From: Candidatus Pelagibacter sp.
GTDB lineage: Bacteria; Pseudomonadota; Alphaproteobacteria; Pelagibacterales; Pelagibacteraceae
DNA: 59,634 nucleotides
NCBI GenBank assembly: GCA_028343315.1
Contig: JAOLYI010000002.1
Span: 1 to 59,634 of the forward strand
Reading direction: 5' to 3'
In this document: positions 37,935 through 47,881 of the stretch, piece by piece
Layout of the letters: each line of letters starts with the position of its first letter
Position numbering within the stretch: position 1 is the stretch's first letter
Notes under the pieces: model-generated
Databases searched by the model: none
Told to the model about the DNA's origin: nothing
The model's input: the letters and a program-made list of their open reading frames with translations, nothing else
Program-made: the position numbers and the translations under genes

Positions 37935-39116
37935 ATGAAAAAGATTGTTTTAGCGTATTCAGGAGGATTAGACACCTCGATAATCTTAAGGTGGCTTCAA
38001 GAAAATTATAAAGCAGAAATAATTGCCTATACGTCAGATATCGGCCAAGACATGGACGAAAAAAAAATAATCAGAAACGCAAAAAGATTAGGTGTTAAAA
38101 AAATTATAATAGAAAATTTAAAAAATACATTTGTAAGAGACTACGTGTTTCCAATGATTAGAGCTCACGCAGTTTATGAAGGCGTATACTTGTTGGGTAC
38201 ATCCATCGCTAGACCTTTAATTGCAAAGAGACAAATAGAAATTGCAAAAAAATTTGGAGCTTATGCAGTTTCACATGGAGCAACTGGAAAAGGAAATGAT
38301 CAAGTAAGATTTGAATTAGGCTATGCTTATTTTGGAAAAAAAATAAAAGTAATAGCGCCTTGGAGAGAGTGGAAATTACAGTCTAGAACAGATTTGATAA
38401 AATATGCTAGGAAAAATAATATTCCAATTCCAAAAGATAAAAAAGGAGCTCCACCCTTTTCAGTCGATGATAATATTTTTCATACATCTACTGAAGGAAA
38501 GGTTTTAGAATATCCAAAAAATTCTGCGCCAGAATTTATTTTTCAAAGAACTGTATCTCCGGAAAAAGCACCTAACAAAACAACTAAAGTTACTATTGGT
38601 TTTAAAAATGGTGATCCGATATCTATTAATGGGAAAAAACTTAGTCCTGAAAAATTACTTGATAAATTAAATGATTTAGCTGGTAAAAATGGAATTGGAA
38701 GAGTTGATCTTGTTGAAAACAGGTTTATCGGAATCAAATCTAGAGGCGTGTATGAAACACCTGGTGGAACTGTTTTATATTCTGCTCACAGAGCAATAGA
38801 GTCTGTGACGCTTGACAAGGAAACAGCTCATGCAAAAGAGAGGATTATGCCGGCTTACGCTGAACTTGTTTACAATGGTTATTGGTTTTCCAAAAAAAGA
38901 ATTAAACTTCAAAAGATTATTGATAAAAAAAGAAATCAAGTTGCTGGCGATGTTGTACTTGGATTATATAAAGGGAACATTACAATTCTATCAAGAAGAA
39001 CAAAAAACAAGGCTTATTCTCTAAAAAAAGTTTCTTTTGAGGAAAATAAAACATTTAATAAATCAAAAATTGAAAATTTTATTAAACATCATTCAAAACA
39101 GTTAAATAAATCATAA
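37935..39116 (+). CDS. argG: Argininosuccinate synthase
   Basis: 393 residues, standard length. It joins citrulline and aspartate with ATP. The PP-loop SGGLDTS is at residues 9-15. Further marks are YTSDIGQD, the GTSIARPLIAK segment, SHGATGKGNDQVRFE and the KSRGVYETPGGT signature. The ATG is the base triplet immediately after the previous stop codon. No argH or other arginine genes are nearby. Confidence 0.98.
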   Translation: MKKIVLAYSGGLDTSIILRWLQENYKAEIIAYTSDIGQDMDEKKIIRNAKRLGVKKIIIENLKNTFVRDYVFPMIRAHAVYEGVYLLGTSIARPLIAKRQIEIAKKFGAYAVSHGATGKGNDQVRFELGYAYFGKKIKVIAPWREWKLQSRTDLIKYARKNNIPIPKDKKGAPPFSVDDNIFHTSTEGKVLEYPKNSAPEFIFQRTVSPEKAPNKTTKVTIGFKNGDPISINGKKLSPEKLLDKLNDLAGKNGIGRVDLVENRFIGIKSRGVYETPGGTVLYSAHRAIESVTLDKETAHAKERIMPAYAELVYNGYWFSKKRIKLQKIIDKKRNQVAGDVVLGLYKGNITILSRRTKNKAYSLKKVSFEENKTFNKSKIENFIKHHSKQLNKS

Positions 39117-39137
39117 ATCTCTGTTATTGTTTCTTTA

Positions 39138-39524
39138 ATGAATGCAGCGATTCGAAATATTCAATTAGTAGCGGTAGTAGTAGTTCTCATATCTACAATT
39201 GTAGCTTTTCTCTTAGAAATAATAAAAATGTACGAAGTTCAAAATGTTACTTTGGCTGATTTACTTTTAATGTTTATTTATATTGAGGTAATTGGTTTAG
39301 TGAGATCATATTGGGAGTCTAGATCAGTTAGAGTAATATATCCCTTGATCATTGCAATCACAGCCTTATCTCGATTTATAATATTACAGGACAAAGAGTC
39401 TGATCCAACAAATTTAATTTATCTTGCAAGTGCAATCTTAATTGTTTCAATTGCCACGGTAGTAATAAGATTTAGAAGAAGTAAGTATTTAAAAATAGAT
39501 AACGATAAATCTAACGACCTTTAA
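39138..39524 (+). CDS. PsiE-like phosphate-starvation-inducible membrane protein
   Basis: 128 residues with four membrane helices: an N-terminal helix, LADLLLMFIYIEVIGLV, VIYPLIIAITALSRFIIL, and LIYLASAILIVSIATVVIRF. The arrangement and the RSVRVIYPL segment match PsiE-family proteins, whose function is unknown. It follows argG by 21 bases. The 3' end overlaps convergent folD by 14 bases. Confidence 0.8.
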   Translation: MNAAIRNIQLVAVVVVLISTIVAFLLEIIKMYEVQNVTLADLLLMFIYIEVIGLVRSYWESRSVRVIYPLIIAITALSRFIILQDKESDPTNLIYLASAILIVSIATVVIRFRRSKYLKIDNDKSNDL

Positions 39525-40347
39525 AGCATTCTAAAGTATTTTTTAATAAACATGCAATTGTCATAGGGCCGACACCGCCTGGTACAGGTGTAATTGCTCT
39601 AACTTTGCCTTTAACATTGTCAAAATCTACATCTCCAACTATTTTATCACCCACTTTATTAATACCTACATCAATGACAATGGTATTTTTTTTAACCCAG
39701 TCACTTTTTACTAAATTAGGAACTCCTACTGCAGCTACAAGAATATCTGCTTTTAAACATTCTGTTTTTAAATCTTTTGTTTTTGAGTGAACAATAGTAA
39801 CTGTGCAGTCTTCTTTTAGCAGAAGTTGCGCCATTGGTTTGCCGTTTAAATTAGATCTTCCAATTATAACCGCATGTTTTCCTGATAGATTTGACTCTAT
39901 TTTTTTGATCAAAAATAAACATCCTAACGGTGTGCAAGGAACTGTTGCATGATAACCGGATGAAAGATTTCCAACATTAACGGGATGAAACCCATCAACA
40001 TCTTTTAAGGGATTAATTGCGTTAATAATTTTCTCTTTATTTATCTGAGATGGGAGTGGCAGTTGAACTAATATACCTGAAACAGCATTATTATCATTTA
40101 ATTCTTTAATCTTTTTTAGAACTTCTTGTTCTGAAACTTCTTTAGGATACCTAACAACTTCAGAATTAATTCCTACTTCTTTAGCATTTTTTTCTTTATT
40201 TTTGACATAGATTTGACTTGGTGCAAAATCACCGATTAAAATTACAGTTAAACCAGGAACTTTATTATTTTTTAATTTTAATGAATCGATTTCTTTTTTA
40301 ACTTCATATCTTAATAATTCTGCTTCTTTTTTTCCATCTATAATCAT
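39511..40347 (-). CDS. folD: Bifunctional methylenetetrahydrofolate dehydrogenase/cyclohydrolase
   Basis: 278 residues. It interconverts 5,10-methylene-, methenyl- and 10-formyl-tetrahydrofolate. Motifs are the YVKNKEKNAKEVG catalytic helix with the conserved Lys, QLPLPSQI, DVDGFHPVNVG, the NADP loop GRSNLNGKP and the end TPVPGGVGPMT. It begins 2 bases after the YggT-like gene. It links to one-carbon use and to purH at 53541. Confidence 0.98.
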   Translation of the reverse strand: MIIDGKKEAELLRYEVKKEIDSLKLKNNKVPGLTVILIGDFAPSQIYVKNKEKNAKEVGINSEVVRYPKEVSEQEVLKKIKELNDNNAVSGILVQLPLPSQINKEKIINAINPLKDVDGFHPVNVGNLSSGYHATVPCTPLGCLFLIKKIESNLSGKHAVIIGRSNLNGKPMAQLLLKEDCTVTIVHSKTKDLKTECLKADILVAAVGVPNLVKSDWVKKNTIVIDVGINKVGDKIVGDVDFDNVKGKVRAITPVPGGVGPMTIACLLKNTLECFKGR

Positions 40348-40349
40348 AA

Positions 40350-40640
40350 TTAAAATAAAGCGGGCGCAAACATTTCAAAAACAAAATTTCTTAAGAACAT
40401 TAACCCTAAAATTAATATTACTGGGGAAATATCTATTGACCCTAGATTGGGAAGATATCTTCTAATAAAATTTAGTGCTGGGCTTGTAAGTTTATAAGAA
40501 ACTTCAAGAACCGAAAATATAAACCTGTTGCCGGTGTTAAGTACATTGAATGCAATCAACCAACTGATAACGGCATTGATAATTAGTATCCAAATATAAA
40601 GACTAATTATATTGTCAAAGAGTATTAAAACTGACTTCAT
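40350..40640 (-). CDS. YggT-family membrane protein
   Basis: 96 residues with two hydrophobic hairpins. The pattern WLIAFNVLN early and LTSPALNFIRRYLPNLGSIDISPVILIL late is typical of YggT/YlmG, small membrane proteins linked loosely to osmotic adaptation or division. It overlaps the mscS-like gene by 4 bases, and that pairing supports an osmotic role by inference only. Confidence 0.88.
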   Translation of the reverse strand: MKSVLILFDNIISLYIWILIINAVISWLIAFNVLNTGNRFIFSVLEVSYKLTSPALNFIRRYLPNLGSIDISPVILILGLMFLRNFVFEMFAPALF

Positions 40641-41731
40641 CCATTTTTCTCCACATAAATCGACGTGCTTGGGAAGGCAAATGAAGCATTATTTTTTTCA
40701 ACAATATTTTTAATTTCTAAAGCTAAGGTATCTTTTACGTTTAGCCATTCCTGAAAATATTTTGTTTTTGTAAAACAAATTAATCTTATATCTATTGAAC
40801 TCGCAGCAAATTGATCTATTTTAACTGAAAGCATAGTGTTTTCAGATTTAATAAAGTCATCACTTTTTTTTATATAATTTTCAATTTGATTTTTAATATT
40901 TTTTAATTGTTCGCTGGTAGTTCTATACTCCAACCCAATCATCCAATTAATTCTTCTGTTTGTAGTTTGTGTGTTATTAATCACTGCTTTCTCAGCAAAT
41001 TGAAAATTTGGAATCGTCGCTTGAGATTTATCAAATCTTCTGACAACAGTTGACCTAAATCCTATGCTTTCAACGGTGCCTTCAATGACACCATCAACAT
41101 AAATCCAATCTCCGACTTGAAATCTTCTTTCGACCAAAACTAGTATACCTGAAATTAAATTTTTAAATAAATCTTGAGCCCCTAACGCTACAGCAACACC
41201 AAATAAACCTAGTCCTGCAATGATTGGTCCTATCTTAATTCCCCAAAGCTCAAGTACTGCCGCGAGACCTAAAATAAAAATTAAAACTTTTATGGCTTTT
41301 ATAATCCAGTTAATCAAGTCTTTGGAAAGCAAACCTCCAACTGATTTAATTACAGCAGATAAAGGTCCTATAATTTGATGGAATGTCCAAAATATTAAAA
41401 CAGTAATTAATGAACGATTAATTGTTTCTAAAAATTCTGCTGCTTGTGTTTCAACTGTTAAGTAACTTGTTGAAACAAAAAATCCTAATACAACAGGGAA
41501 AAATTTTGCTGGTCCTTCCATAGAAAAAACCAAAGAATTATCAAAATTATTTGTAGTTTTTGATACATACTTTTCTAAACGTTTAACAACAAACTTGGAA
41601 AAAACACCTCTTAAAAATAAGAAAAATAAAAAAATTAACAACGCAATAATTATCTCTGAAATATTAACTCCAGAAATTCCTTTTTTCCAAACATCAAAAA
41701 ACAAGCTTTTAAAATTTTGCAATACTTCCAT
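40637..41731 (-). CDS. MscS-family mechanosensitive ion channel
   Basis: 364 residues. N-terminal membrane helices precede a pore helix region (IIAGLGLFGVAVALGAQDLFKNLISGI) and the beta domain FQVGDWIYVDGVIEGTVESIGFRSTVVRRFD. These are diagnostic for MscS. The channel releases solutes during hypo-osmotic shock. It follows hemD by 1 base and overlaps the YggT-like gene by 4 bases, so it is read with the haem genes despite unrelated function. Confidence 0.93.
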   Translation of the reverse strand: MEVLQNFKSLFFDVWKKGISGVNISEIIIALLIFLFFLFLRGVFSKFVVKRLEKYVSKTTNNFDNSLVFSMEGPAKFFPVVLGFFVSTSYLTVETQAAEFLETINRSLITVLIFWTFHQIIGPLSAVIKSVGGLLSKDLINWIIKAIKVLIFILGLAAVLELWGIKIGPIIAGLGLFGVAVALGAQDLFKNLISGILVLVERRFQVGDWIYVDGVIEGTVESIGFRSTVVRRFDKSQATIPNFQFAEKAVINNTQTTNRRINWMIGLEYRTTSEQLKNIKNQIENYIKKSDDFIKSENTMLSVKIDQFAASSIDIRLICFTKTKYFQEWLNVKDTLALEIKNIVEKNNASFAFPSTSIYVEKNG

Positions 41732-41732
41732 T

Positions 41733-42434
41733 TTATTTTACTTCGAGTTTCATTATTTCATCACCAGGTTCAAAAACTTCTAGTTTTTTCCAACCTGAAT
41801 TTTTTAATACACTTAAAACTTTTTCACTTATACATAATACTCTAGACTCTGTCATCAAAGCATTGAGCGCATATTTTTTTACTATTTTGATAAAGCTTTC
41901 AGCGCTTCTTTTAGAGTAGATAAAAATTATATCAGGAGGGTGATTTTTTATTATTTTGTTATTTTCTTCATTAAGGTCAGTGATCTTTTCTGAGGTATAA
42001 TTAATAATTTTATCAATCTGATGCCCTTCTCGTTTAAGTTCTTCATCTAAATTTGAAGAAATATAATCACCACAGAAATAAGCGATAGATTTTTTTTTGT
42101 CTATTTGGTCTGAATTCAAAATAATATTTTTTAAGGCATTGACTGTTCCGCCGGCAGAAACAGTATTATTATAACCGGCTTGTCTTACTATTTTTTCAGT
42201 AATCGATCCAACACAAAAACAAATCTTACTCTTGTCAATATTGATCAATTTTAAATTTCTAATCGCATTTGCGCTTGTAAAAATAAACACATCATATTTT
42301 TTGGCATCAATAGGATCAATATTGGCTGCTAATATTTTTAAAGTTGGAATATGAATAATTTTATGACCGAGAGAGAAAAGTTTCCCCATTAAATCTTCTG
42401 TATCAATTAATGGCCTTGTTAATAGTACATTCAT
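41733..42434 (-). CDS. hemD: Uroporphyrinogen-III synthase
   Basis: 233 residues. HemD proteins are poorly conserved; the two-domain pattern with an N-terminal VLLTRPLIDTEDL, the central FIFTSANAIRNL and later DIIFIYSKRSAESF is recognisable. It overlaps hemC by 4 bases, the usual hemC-hemD pairing. It cyclises hydroxymethylbilane with ring D inversion. Confidence 0.92.
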   Translation of the reverse strand: MNVLLTRPLIDTEDLMGKLFSLGHKIIHIPTLKILAANIDPIDAKKYDVFIFTSANAIRNLKLINIDKSKICFCVGSITEKIVRQAGYNNTVSAGGTVNALKNIILNSDQIDKKKSIAYFCGDYISSNLDEELKREGHQIDKIINYTSEKITDLNEENNKIIKNHPPDIIFIYSKRSAESFIKIVKKYALNALMTESRVLCISEKVLSVLKNSGWKKLEVFEPGDEIMKLEVK

Positions 42435-43351
42435 TTTTTTTTAAATTCTTTTCCTACTAAGCTTAACAATTTTTCTCCCATAGCTTTACCAATATTAATA
42501 GCATCTATATCTTTGCCGGTTAATTCATGTTCAAAGCTTTCAGAACCTGAGTCTGAAAATAGCTGCGCTTTTAATTTAAGAATTTTGTTATCTATTACAG
42601 CTAAACCCCCAATCGCAGTTTCACAATCACCTCCTATAACTTGAAGCATTTTACGTTCAGCTTTAGCGCACAATTCAGTTTCTACATCATTAATATTTTT
42701 TAAAAAACTTTTTACCTTTTCATCATTTTTTTTACATTGAACTGCAATAACACCTTGTCCTACTGCTGGTAAAACTTCTTCTATTTCAAACGATATACTT
42801 ATTTTGCTATTTAAATTTAAACTTTTTACTCCCGCTGCTGCTAAAATTATTCCGTCTAATTTTTCTTTATCAAGTTTTTTAATTCTAGTATCAATATTTC
42901 CTCTAATGTTAACGACCGATATATTCTGATTAATTTTCTTAAGTTGTAGCTCTCTCCTTCTAGAGCTTGAGCCTATTACTATTTTACCTTTTAGATCTTC
43001 TTTATCTTTAATTTTGTTGCTTATAATAACATCTCTAAAATCATTTCTCTTTATGTATGCGCCGATAACTAGGTTATTATTCTCAATTGACTCCATATCT
43101 TTTAGAGAGTGCACTGCTATATCAATTTCATTGCTAATTAATTTTTCTTCAATTTCTTTACAAAATAAATTTTTACCACCAATTTCAGAGAGTCTTATGT
43201 TTTGATTAATATCACCAGAAGTTTTGATAGCTTTAAAATTAACATTCTCCTCTTTTAGCTCTTTATTTTCTTGGAGTAAAAGTTCTTTAACTTTTTCTAC
43301 GTATGCTAAGGAAAGCTTGCTTCCTCTGGCTCCAATTGTAATTTTAGTCAT
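42431..43351 (-). CDS. hemC: Porphobilinogen deaminase (hydroxymethylbilane synthase)
   Basis: 306 residues. The dipyrromethane cofactor attaches at Cys243 in GGDCETAIGG. Catalytic Asp85 lies in VHSLKDME, and cofactor-binding arginines in SSSRRREL and NIRGNIDTR. The final domain is complete. It is divergent from tsaD with 59 bases between. Together with hemD here and hemE, hemH and hemJ at the right end, the window encodes much of haem synthesis. Confidence 0.98.
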   Translation of the reverse strand: MTKITIGARGSKLSLAYVEKVKELLLQENKELKEENVNFKAIKTSGDINQNIRLSEIGGKNLFCKEIEEKLISNEIDIAVHSLKDMESIENNNLVIGAYIKRNDFRDVIISNKIKDKEDLKGKIVIGSSSRRRELQLKKINQNISVVNIRGNIDTRIKKLDKEKLDGIILAAAGVKSLNLNSKISISFEIEEVLPAVGQGVIAVQCKKNDEKVKSFLKNINDVETELCAKAERKMLQVIGGDCETAIGGLAVIDNKILKLKAQLFSDSGSESFEHELTGKDIDAINIGKAMGEKLLSLVGKEFKKK

Positions 43352-43410
43352 TAATTGATTATATATTTGATAGATCTAATTTATACTATTTAAAAAATAA
43401 AAAGCAGACT

Positions 43411-44487
43411 ATGGCAAAAAAAATAACTTTTTTGGGAATTGAAACAAGCTGTGATGAAACGGCTGCAGCAGTTATTAGAGAAAATGATAATGGAACAGCG
43501 GATATTTTATCTAATATAGTTTCAAGCCAAATTGAAGAACATAAAAAATTTGGGGGAGTAGTACCTGAGTTGGCGGCAAGAGCTCATTTAGAAAATATTG
43601 AGTACATTATCGAAACTGCCTTAAAAGAGAGTAAAATTACTATTGAAGATATAGATGGTGTTGCTGCAACAGCTGGGCCTGGTTTAATAGTTTGTTTAAC
43701 TGTCGGTCTAAATATTGGTAAATCAATTGCAGCTTTTTCAAACAAGCCTTTTGTAGGCGTTAATCATTTAGAGGGACATGCGTTAAGTCCGGGGTTGCAA
43801 AATAAAATTGAATTTCCATATTTGCTTTTATTAATATCTGGAGGTCACACTCAATTTCTAATTGTCAAAGATGTAAATGAATATGAGCAGTTAGGCACAA
43901 CTATTGATGATGCATTAGGTGAAGCATTTGATAAAACTGCGAAGATGTTGGGTTTAGGTTATCCCGGGGGACCTAATGTTGAAAAATTTGCAAAGCTAGG
44001 CGATAAAGAATCTTTTAAACTTCCTGAACCAATAGTTAACCGAGCCGGATGTAATTTATCTTTTGCAGGTCTAAAGACTGCTGTTTTAAGAGAGTCAAAA
44101 AAAATTAATGGAGAAAATAAATTAAAATATAATTTAGCAGCTTCATTTCAAAATACTATTAATAGAATTCTTTATAAAAAAACTAAAGTGGCCGTAGATA
44201 TGTTTAAAGAAAAAACACAAAAAGAAAATTTTCAATTAATTGTAGCTGGCGGTGTTGCGGCTAATAAGTCTATTAGAAACAACTTATCTAACTTATCAAA
44301 AGAGTTGAATTTTAAAACTATTTATCCAGACTTAAAATTTTGTGGTGATAACGCTGCAATGATTGCATGGGCAGGGATACAAAGATTTAAAAAAAAGTTA
44401 ATAGATAATATTAATATTTCTGCTAAATCAAGATGGCCTTTAGATGAAAAAGCTCCATATATGAAAGGTCCAGGATTAAAACTATAA
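43411..44487 (+). CDS. tsaD: tRNA N6-adenosine threonylcarbamoyltransferase
   Basis: 358 residues. It transfers threonylcarbamoyl to A37 of ANN-reading tRNAs. The metal ligands His119 and His123 are in NHLEGHALSP, and the ATP-binding segments LLISGGHTQ and VAGGVAANKSIR are intact. A TATACT -10-like site lies at 43382-43387, but without a convincing -35. The stop overlaps the next start by one base. In many alphaproteobacteria gpsA follows; here a methyltransferase-like gene does. Confidence 0.98.
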   Translation: MAKKITFLGIETSCDETAAAVIRENDNGTADILSNIVSSQIEEHKKFGGVVPELAARAHLENIEYIIETALKESKITIEDIDGVAATAGPGLIVCLTVGLNIGKSIAAFSNKPFVGVNHLEGHALSPGLQNKIEFPYLLLLISGGHTQFLIVKDVNEYEQLGTTIDDALGEAFDKTAKMLGLGYPGGPNVEKFAKLGDKESFKLPEPIVNRAGCNLSFAGLKTAVLRESKKINGENKLKYNLAASFQNTINRILYKKTKVAVDMFKEKTQKENFQLIVAGGVAANKSIRNNLSNLSKELNFKTIYPDLKFCGDNAAMIAWAGIQRFKKKLIDNINISAKSRWPLDEKAPYMKGPGLKL

Positions 44488-45326
44488 TGATTCAGATTCA
44501 CTGGAAAATCAAATCTTTACTTTATAGATTGCTCAATTTTTTTAAATTATATAAGGCACTATTTTTTATCCAAAAAAAAATAACAAAAAGATCAAATATT
44601 GATTTAAAAGAAATTGCTTTTTATTGGCAGTATCATCTTAAATACTTAAAAGAGAATAATTCTAAAACAATTTTAGAAATTGGAGCAGGCAAATCTTTGG
44701 CTCAAAATATATTTCTTAGTTACAGTTTTAACCAAAAAATTGAACAAACACTGATAGATGTATCAAGAATGATTGATTTAGATTTATTTAATAAAGCTAA
44801 TGACCAAATTTCAAAATTACTAGGCGTTAATAAATTGCCTTTTGCGAAATCCATAGATGACTTAAAAAAAAATTATAATTTAAACTATTTGGCTCCCATG
44901 AGTTTGGATCAAATTATTAAAAATAAATTGCAGTTTGATGCCTGTATATCATCAACTACGCTTGAACATTTATCGGAGGATGATCTTAGAAAAACTTTTC
45001 TTCTATTAAAAAAAATTATTAAAAAAGAAGGAATTATATCTGCTGCTATAGATTATTCTGATCATTATTCTCACACAGATAAAAATATTGATAACTTAAA
45101 TTTCTTAAGATTTACAAATGATGAATGGAATAAACACAACACGCCAATGCTTTTTCAAAATAGACTAAGACATCAAGATTATAGAAAGTTTTTTAAATTA
45201 AATAAATATAAAATATATGAAATTAAAGGAGAGCTTGGAAAGTGTCCTCAAAATATTTCTAAAGAATTTGATATTTCCAATAAAGAAACGTTTATACTCT
45301 GGGGACATTTTTTGTTAAAATTTTAA
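44487..45326 (+). CDS. Putative SAM-dependent methyltransferase
   Basis: 279 residues. Motif I of class I methyltransferases is seen in TILEIGAGKS, and a later DACISSTTLEHLSEDDLRKTF resembles the post-motif II region with an expected hydrophobic strand. The N-terminal 55 residues are basic and helical. I do not recognise a specific subfamily. It shares one base with tsaD, and the EVE gene starts directly after its stop, so it is part of a tight tsaD-EVE-acs run. The target is unknown. Confidence 0.65.
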   Translation: MIQIHWKIKSLLYRLLNFFKLYKALFFIQKKITKRSNIDLKEIAFYWQYHLKYLKENNSKTILEIGAGKSLAQNIFLSYSFNQKIEQTLIDVSRMIDLDLFNKANDQISKLLGVNKLPFAKSIDDLKKNYNLNYLAPMSLDQIIKNKLQFDACISSTTLEHLSEDDLRKTFLLLKKIIKKEGIISAAIDYSDHYSHTDKNIDNLNFLRFTNDEWNKHNTPMLFQNRLRHQDYRKFFKLNKYKIYEIKGELGKCPQNISKEFDISNKETFILWGHFLLKF

Positions 45327-45749
45327 ATGCATTACTGGTTAATTAAATCTGAACCCGATGTTTGGTCAATTGATCAACAAAAAAAAGCTGGACGAAAAGG
45401 TGTTGCATGGGATGGTGTAAGGAATTATCAAGCAGCAAATAATTTAAAAAAAATGAAAGTTGGTGATCTATGTTATTTTTATCACTCAAATATTGGAAAA
45501 GAAATTGTAGGAATCGTTAAGGTAATTAAAGAGTCTTTTATTGACAAAACGGATGAGAAGAAAAGATTCGTGGCCGTTCAGTTTAGGTTCAAAGAACAAT
45601 TAAAATACCCTGTGACACTTGAAAAAATTAAACAAAACAAGAATATTTCCCATTTGCCTCTAATAAAACAAAGCAGGCTATCAGTGATGCCTATAGATTT
45701 AAAAAGCTGGAAAATTCTATACAAGATGGGTAGTATGAATTTCAAGTAG
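45327..45749 (+). CDS. EVE-domain protein
   Basis: 140 residues. [18 protein letters not shown], then [27 protein letters not shown] and GIVKV are clear EVE (PUA-like) features. Such domains bind modified nucleobases and occur in RNA-modification or defence contexts; stand-alone forms like this one are housekeeping-like in alphaproteobacteria. It starts directly after the methyltransferase stop. Eight bases separate it from acs. Confidence 0.9.
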   Translation: MHYWLIKSEPDVWSIDQQKKAGRKGVAWDGVRNYQAANNLKKMKVGDLCYFYHSNIGKEIVGIVKVIKESFIDKTDEKKRFVAVQFRFKEQLKYPVTLEKIKQNKNISHLPLIKQSRLSVMPIDLKSWKILYKMGSMNFK

Positions 45750-45757
45750 GAGAAATT

Positions 45758-47881
45758 GTGCCAAAAAAAAAGAAAAAAAAAAATAAATATAAAAAAACTA
45801 AAAAAAAAAGAAAAAAGTCGAAAAAAATTTTTAGGTCAAAAAAAAAAGTCAAATCTAGACGAACAAAAAAATTAAAGTCGAAAAAAAAAAATAAACCAAG
45901 AAAAAAGATCCTAAAAGCCCCAAAAATTTTAGATGACGGTGATGGTAAATCACTAATAAAAGTTTCTGAAAGTTGGGCTAAGCACGCATACGTAAATAAA
46001 TCTAAATATCAAAAAAAATACAAGCTCTCTATTAAAGAAAATGAAAAATTTTGGGCAAAAGAGGGGAAAAGAATTTCTTGGATAAAAAAATATTCAAAAA
46101 TTAAAGATGTAAAATATAGCAAAGACGACGTTAAGATTAAGTGGTATTACGATGGAACGCTTAATGCCTCTGCCAATTGCATAGACAGACACTTAAAAAA
46201 AAATGCAAGTAAAACAGCTATAATATGGGTAGGAGACGATCCAGCAGATTCAAAAAAAATTTCTTATAGAGAATTGCATCAAAATGTTTGTAAAACTGCT
46301 AATGGACTTAAAAATTTAGGTGTTCAAAAAGGAGACAGAGTAACTATATATCTCACGATGATTCCTGAACTTGCATATGTGATGCTCGCTTGTGCAAGAA
46401 TTGGAGCAGTTCACTCAATAATTTTTGGTGGTTTTTCTCCGGACTCAATAGCGACTAGAATTAATGACTGCGATTCTGATTATTTAATTACAGCCGATGA
46501 GGGGGTTAGAGGTGGTAAAATAATTCCTCTTAAAAAAATTGCTGATGAAGCCTTACAGCAGTGTCCTGATGTAAAAAAATGCATTGTAATAGAAAGAACC
46601 GGAAATCAGGTAAATTGGAATGATGAGAGAGATGTCTCTTATAAAAAACTAATTTCATCTGCTCTAACAAAATGTGAACCTGAGGAAATGGGAGCAGAAG
46701 ATCCATTATTTATTCTGTATACTTCGGGCTCAACTGGTAAACCAAAAGGAGTTTTACATACAACTGGTGGTTATTTAGTTTACGCTTCAATGACTCATCA
46801 ATACATATTTGATTACAAGCCAAATGATATTTATTGGTGCACTGCTGATATTGGTTGGGTAACCGGCCATAGTTATATTATTTATGGTCCTTTAGCCAAT
46901 GGGGCAACTACAGTTATGTTTGAGGGAATCCCAAATTATCCCGACCACTCAAGATGGTGGCAGATTGTAGATAAATATAAAGTAAACACATTTTATACTG
47001 CTCCCACAGCTATTCGAGCTTTAATGAGAGAGGGTGATGCGCCAGTTAAAAAAACTAGTAGAAAATCTCTTAAATTACTTGGAACTGTTGGTGAACCAAT
47101 AAATCCAGAAGCTTGGATGTGGTACTATAAAACTGTGGGTGACTCAAAGTGTCCAATTGTTGACACTTGGTGGCAAACGGAAACTGGCGGAATTCTAATT
47201 TCTCCTCAACCAGGTGCGATCGATTTAAAACCAGGATCTGCAACAAAACCATTTTATGGAATTAAGCCTGTAATAGTAGATAAAGACGGAAAAATAATAA
47301 AAGGTGAAGGCCAGGGAAGACTTTGTATGGCTGGTTCGTGGCCAGGACAAATGAGAACTGTGTACGGCGACCATCAAAGATTTATAGATACTTATTTTTC
47401 TCAGCATGATGGAAAATATTTTACTGGGGATGGCTGTAAAAGAGATAAGGACGGTTATTACTGGATTACCGGTAGAGTTGACGATGTAATTATTGTTTCT
47501 GGGCATAATATAGGAACTGCAGAGATAGAGAGTGCGTTTGTCGCTCACCCTAAAGTAGCCGAAGCAGCAGTAGTTGGATTTCCTCATAGCATAAAGGGTA
47601 ACGGTCTCTATTGCTATGTAACTTTAATATCAGGAGAAAATCCATCAGGAGATTTAGAAAGAGAGCTGAAACAATATGTAAAAAGACTTGTGGGGGCTCA
47701 TTGTTATCCAGATATAATTCAATTTTCTCCGGGACTACCTAAAACAAGATCAGGAAAAATTATGAGAAGAATTTTAAGAAAAATTGCTGAAAACGATCCT
47801 GATAATTTAGGTGATACTACTACTTTGGCTGATCCAAGTGTTGTAACCTCCTTGGTCGAGAACAGACAAAATAGAAATTAA
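45758..47881 (+). CDS. acs: Acetyl-CoA synthetase with lysine-rich N-terminal extension
   Basis: 707 residues, compared with about 650 usually. The extra part is an N-terminal tail in which 29 of the first 50 residues are Lys and 5 are Arg. A good Shine-Dalgarno site (AGGAG) lies 4-8 bases before the GTG at 45758, so the tail appears to be translated. The core begins near [16 protein letters not shown]. It has the AMP-binding motif [11 protein letters not shown], the WWQTETGG segment, and the C-terminal TRSGKIMRR with the catalytic, acetylatable Lys. It activates acetate to acetyl-CoA, and the symporter operon at 48657 probably supplies the substrate. Its 3' end overlaps the convergent gene by 4 bases. 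Confidence 0.96.
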   Translation: MPKKKKKKNKYKKTKKKRKKSKKIFRSKKKVKSRRTKKLKSKKKNKPRKKILKAPKILDDGDGKSLIKVSESWAKHAYVNKSKYQKKYKLSIKENEKFWAKEGKRISWIKKYSKIKDVKYSKDDVKIKWYYDGTLNASANCIDRHLKKNASKTAIIWVGDDPADSKKISYRELHQNVCKTANGLKNLGVQKGDRVTIYLTMIPELAYVMLACARIGAVHSIIFGGFSPDSIATRINDCDSDYLITADEGVRGGKIIPLKKIADEALQQCPDVKKCIVIERTGNQVNWNDERDVSYKKLISSALTKCEPEEMGAEDPLFILYTSGSTGKPKGVLHTTGGYLVYASMTHQYIFDYKPNDIYWCTADIGWVTGHSYIIYGPLANGATTVMFEGIPNYPDHSRWWQIVDKYKVNTFYTAPTAIRALMREGDAPVKKTSRKSLKLLGTVGEPINPEAWMWYYKTVGDSKCPIVDTWWQTETGGILISPQPGAIDLKPGSATKPFYGIKPVIVDKDGKIIKGEGQGRLCMAGSWPGQMRTVYGDHQRFIDTYFSQHDGKYFTGDGCKRDKDGYYWITGRVDDVIIVSGHNIGTAEIESAFVAHPKVAEAAVVGFPHSIKGNGLYCYVTLISGENPSGDLERELKQYVKRLVGAHCYPDIIQFSPGLPKTRSGKIMRRILRKIAENDPDNLGDTTTLADPSVVTSLVENRQNRN

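Noticed and set aside
45327..45749. EVE protein as part of a defence system
   Set aside because: Its neighbours are tsaD and acs, with no nuclease, restriction or toxin genes; it is the stand-alone housekeeping form.
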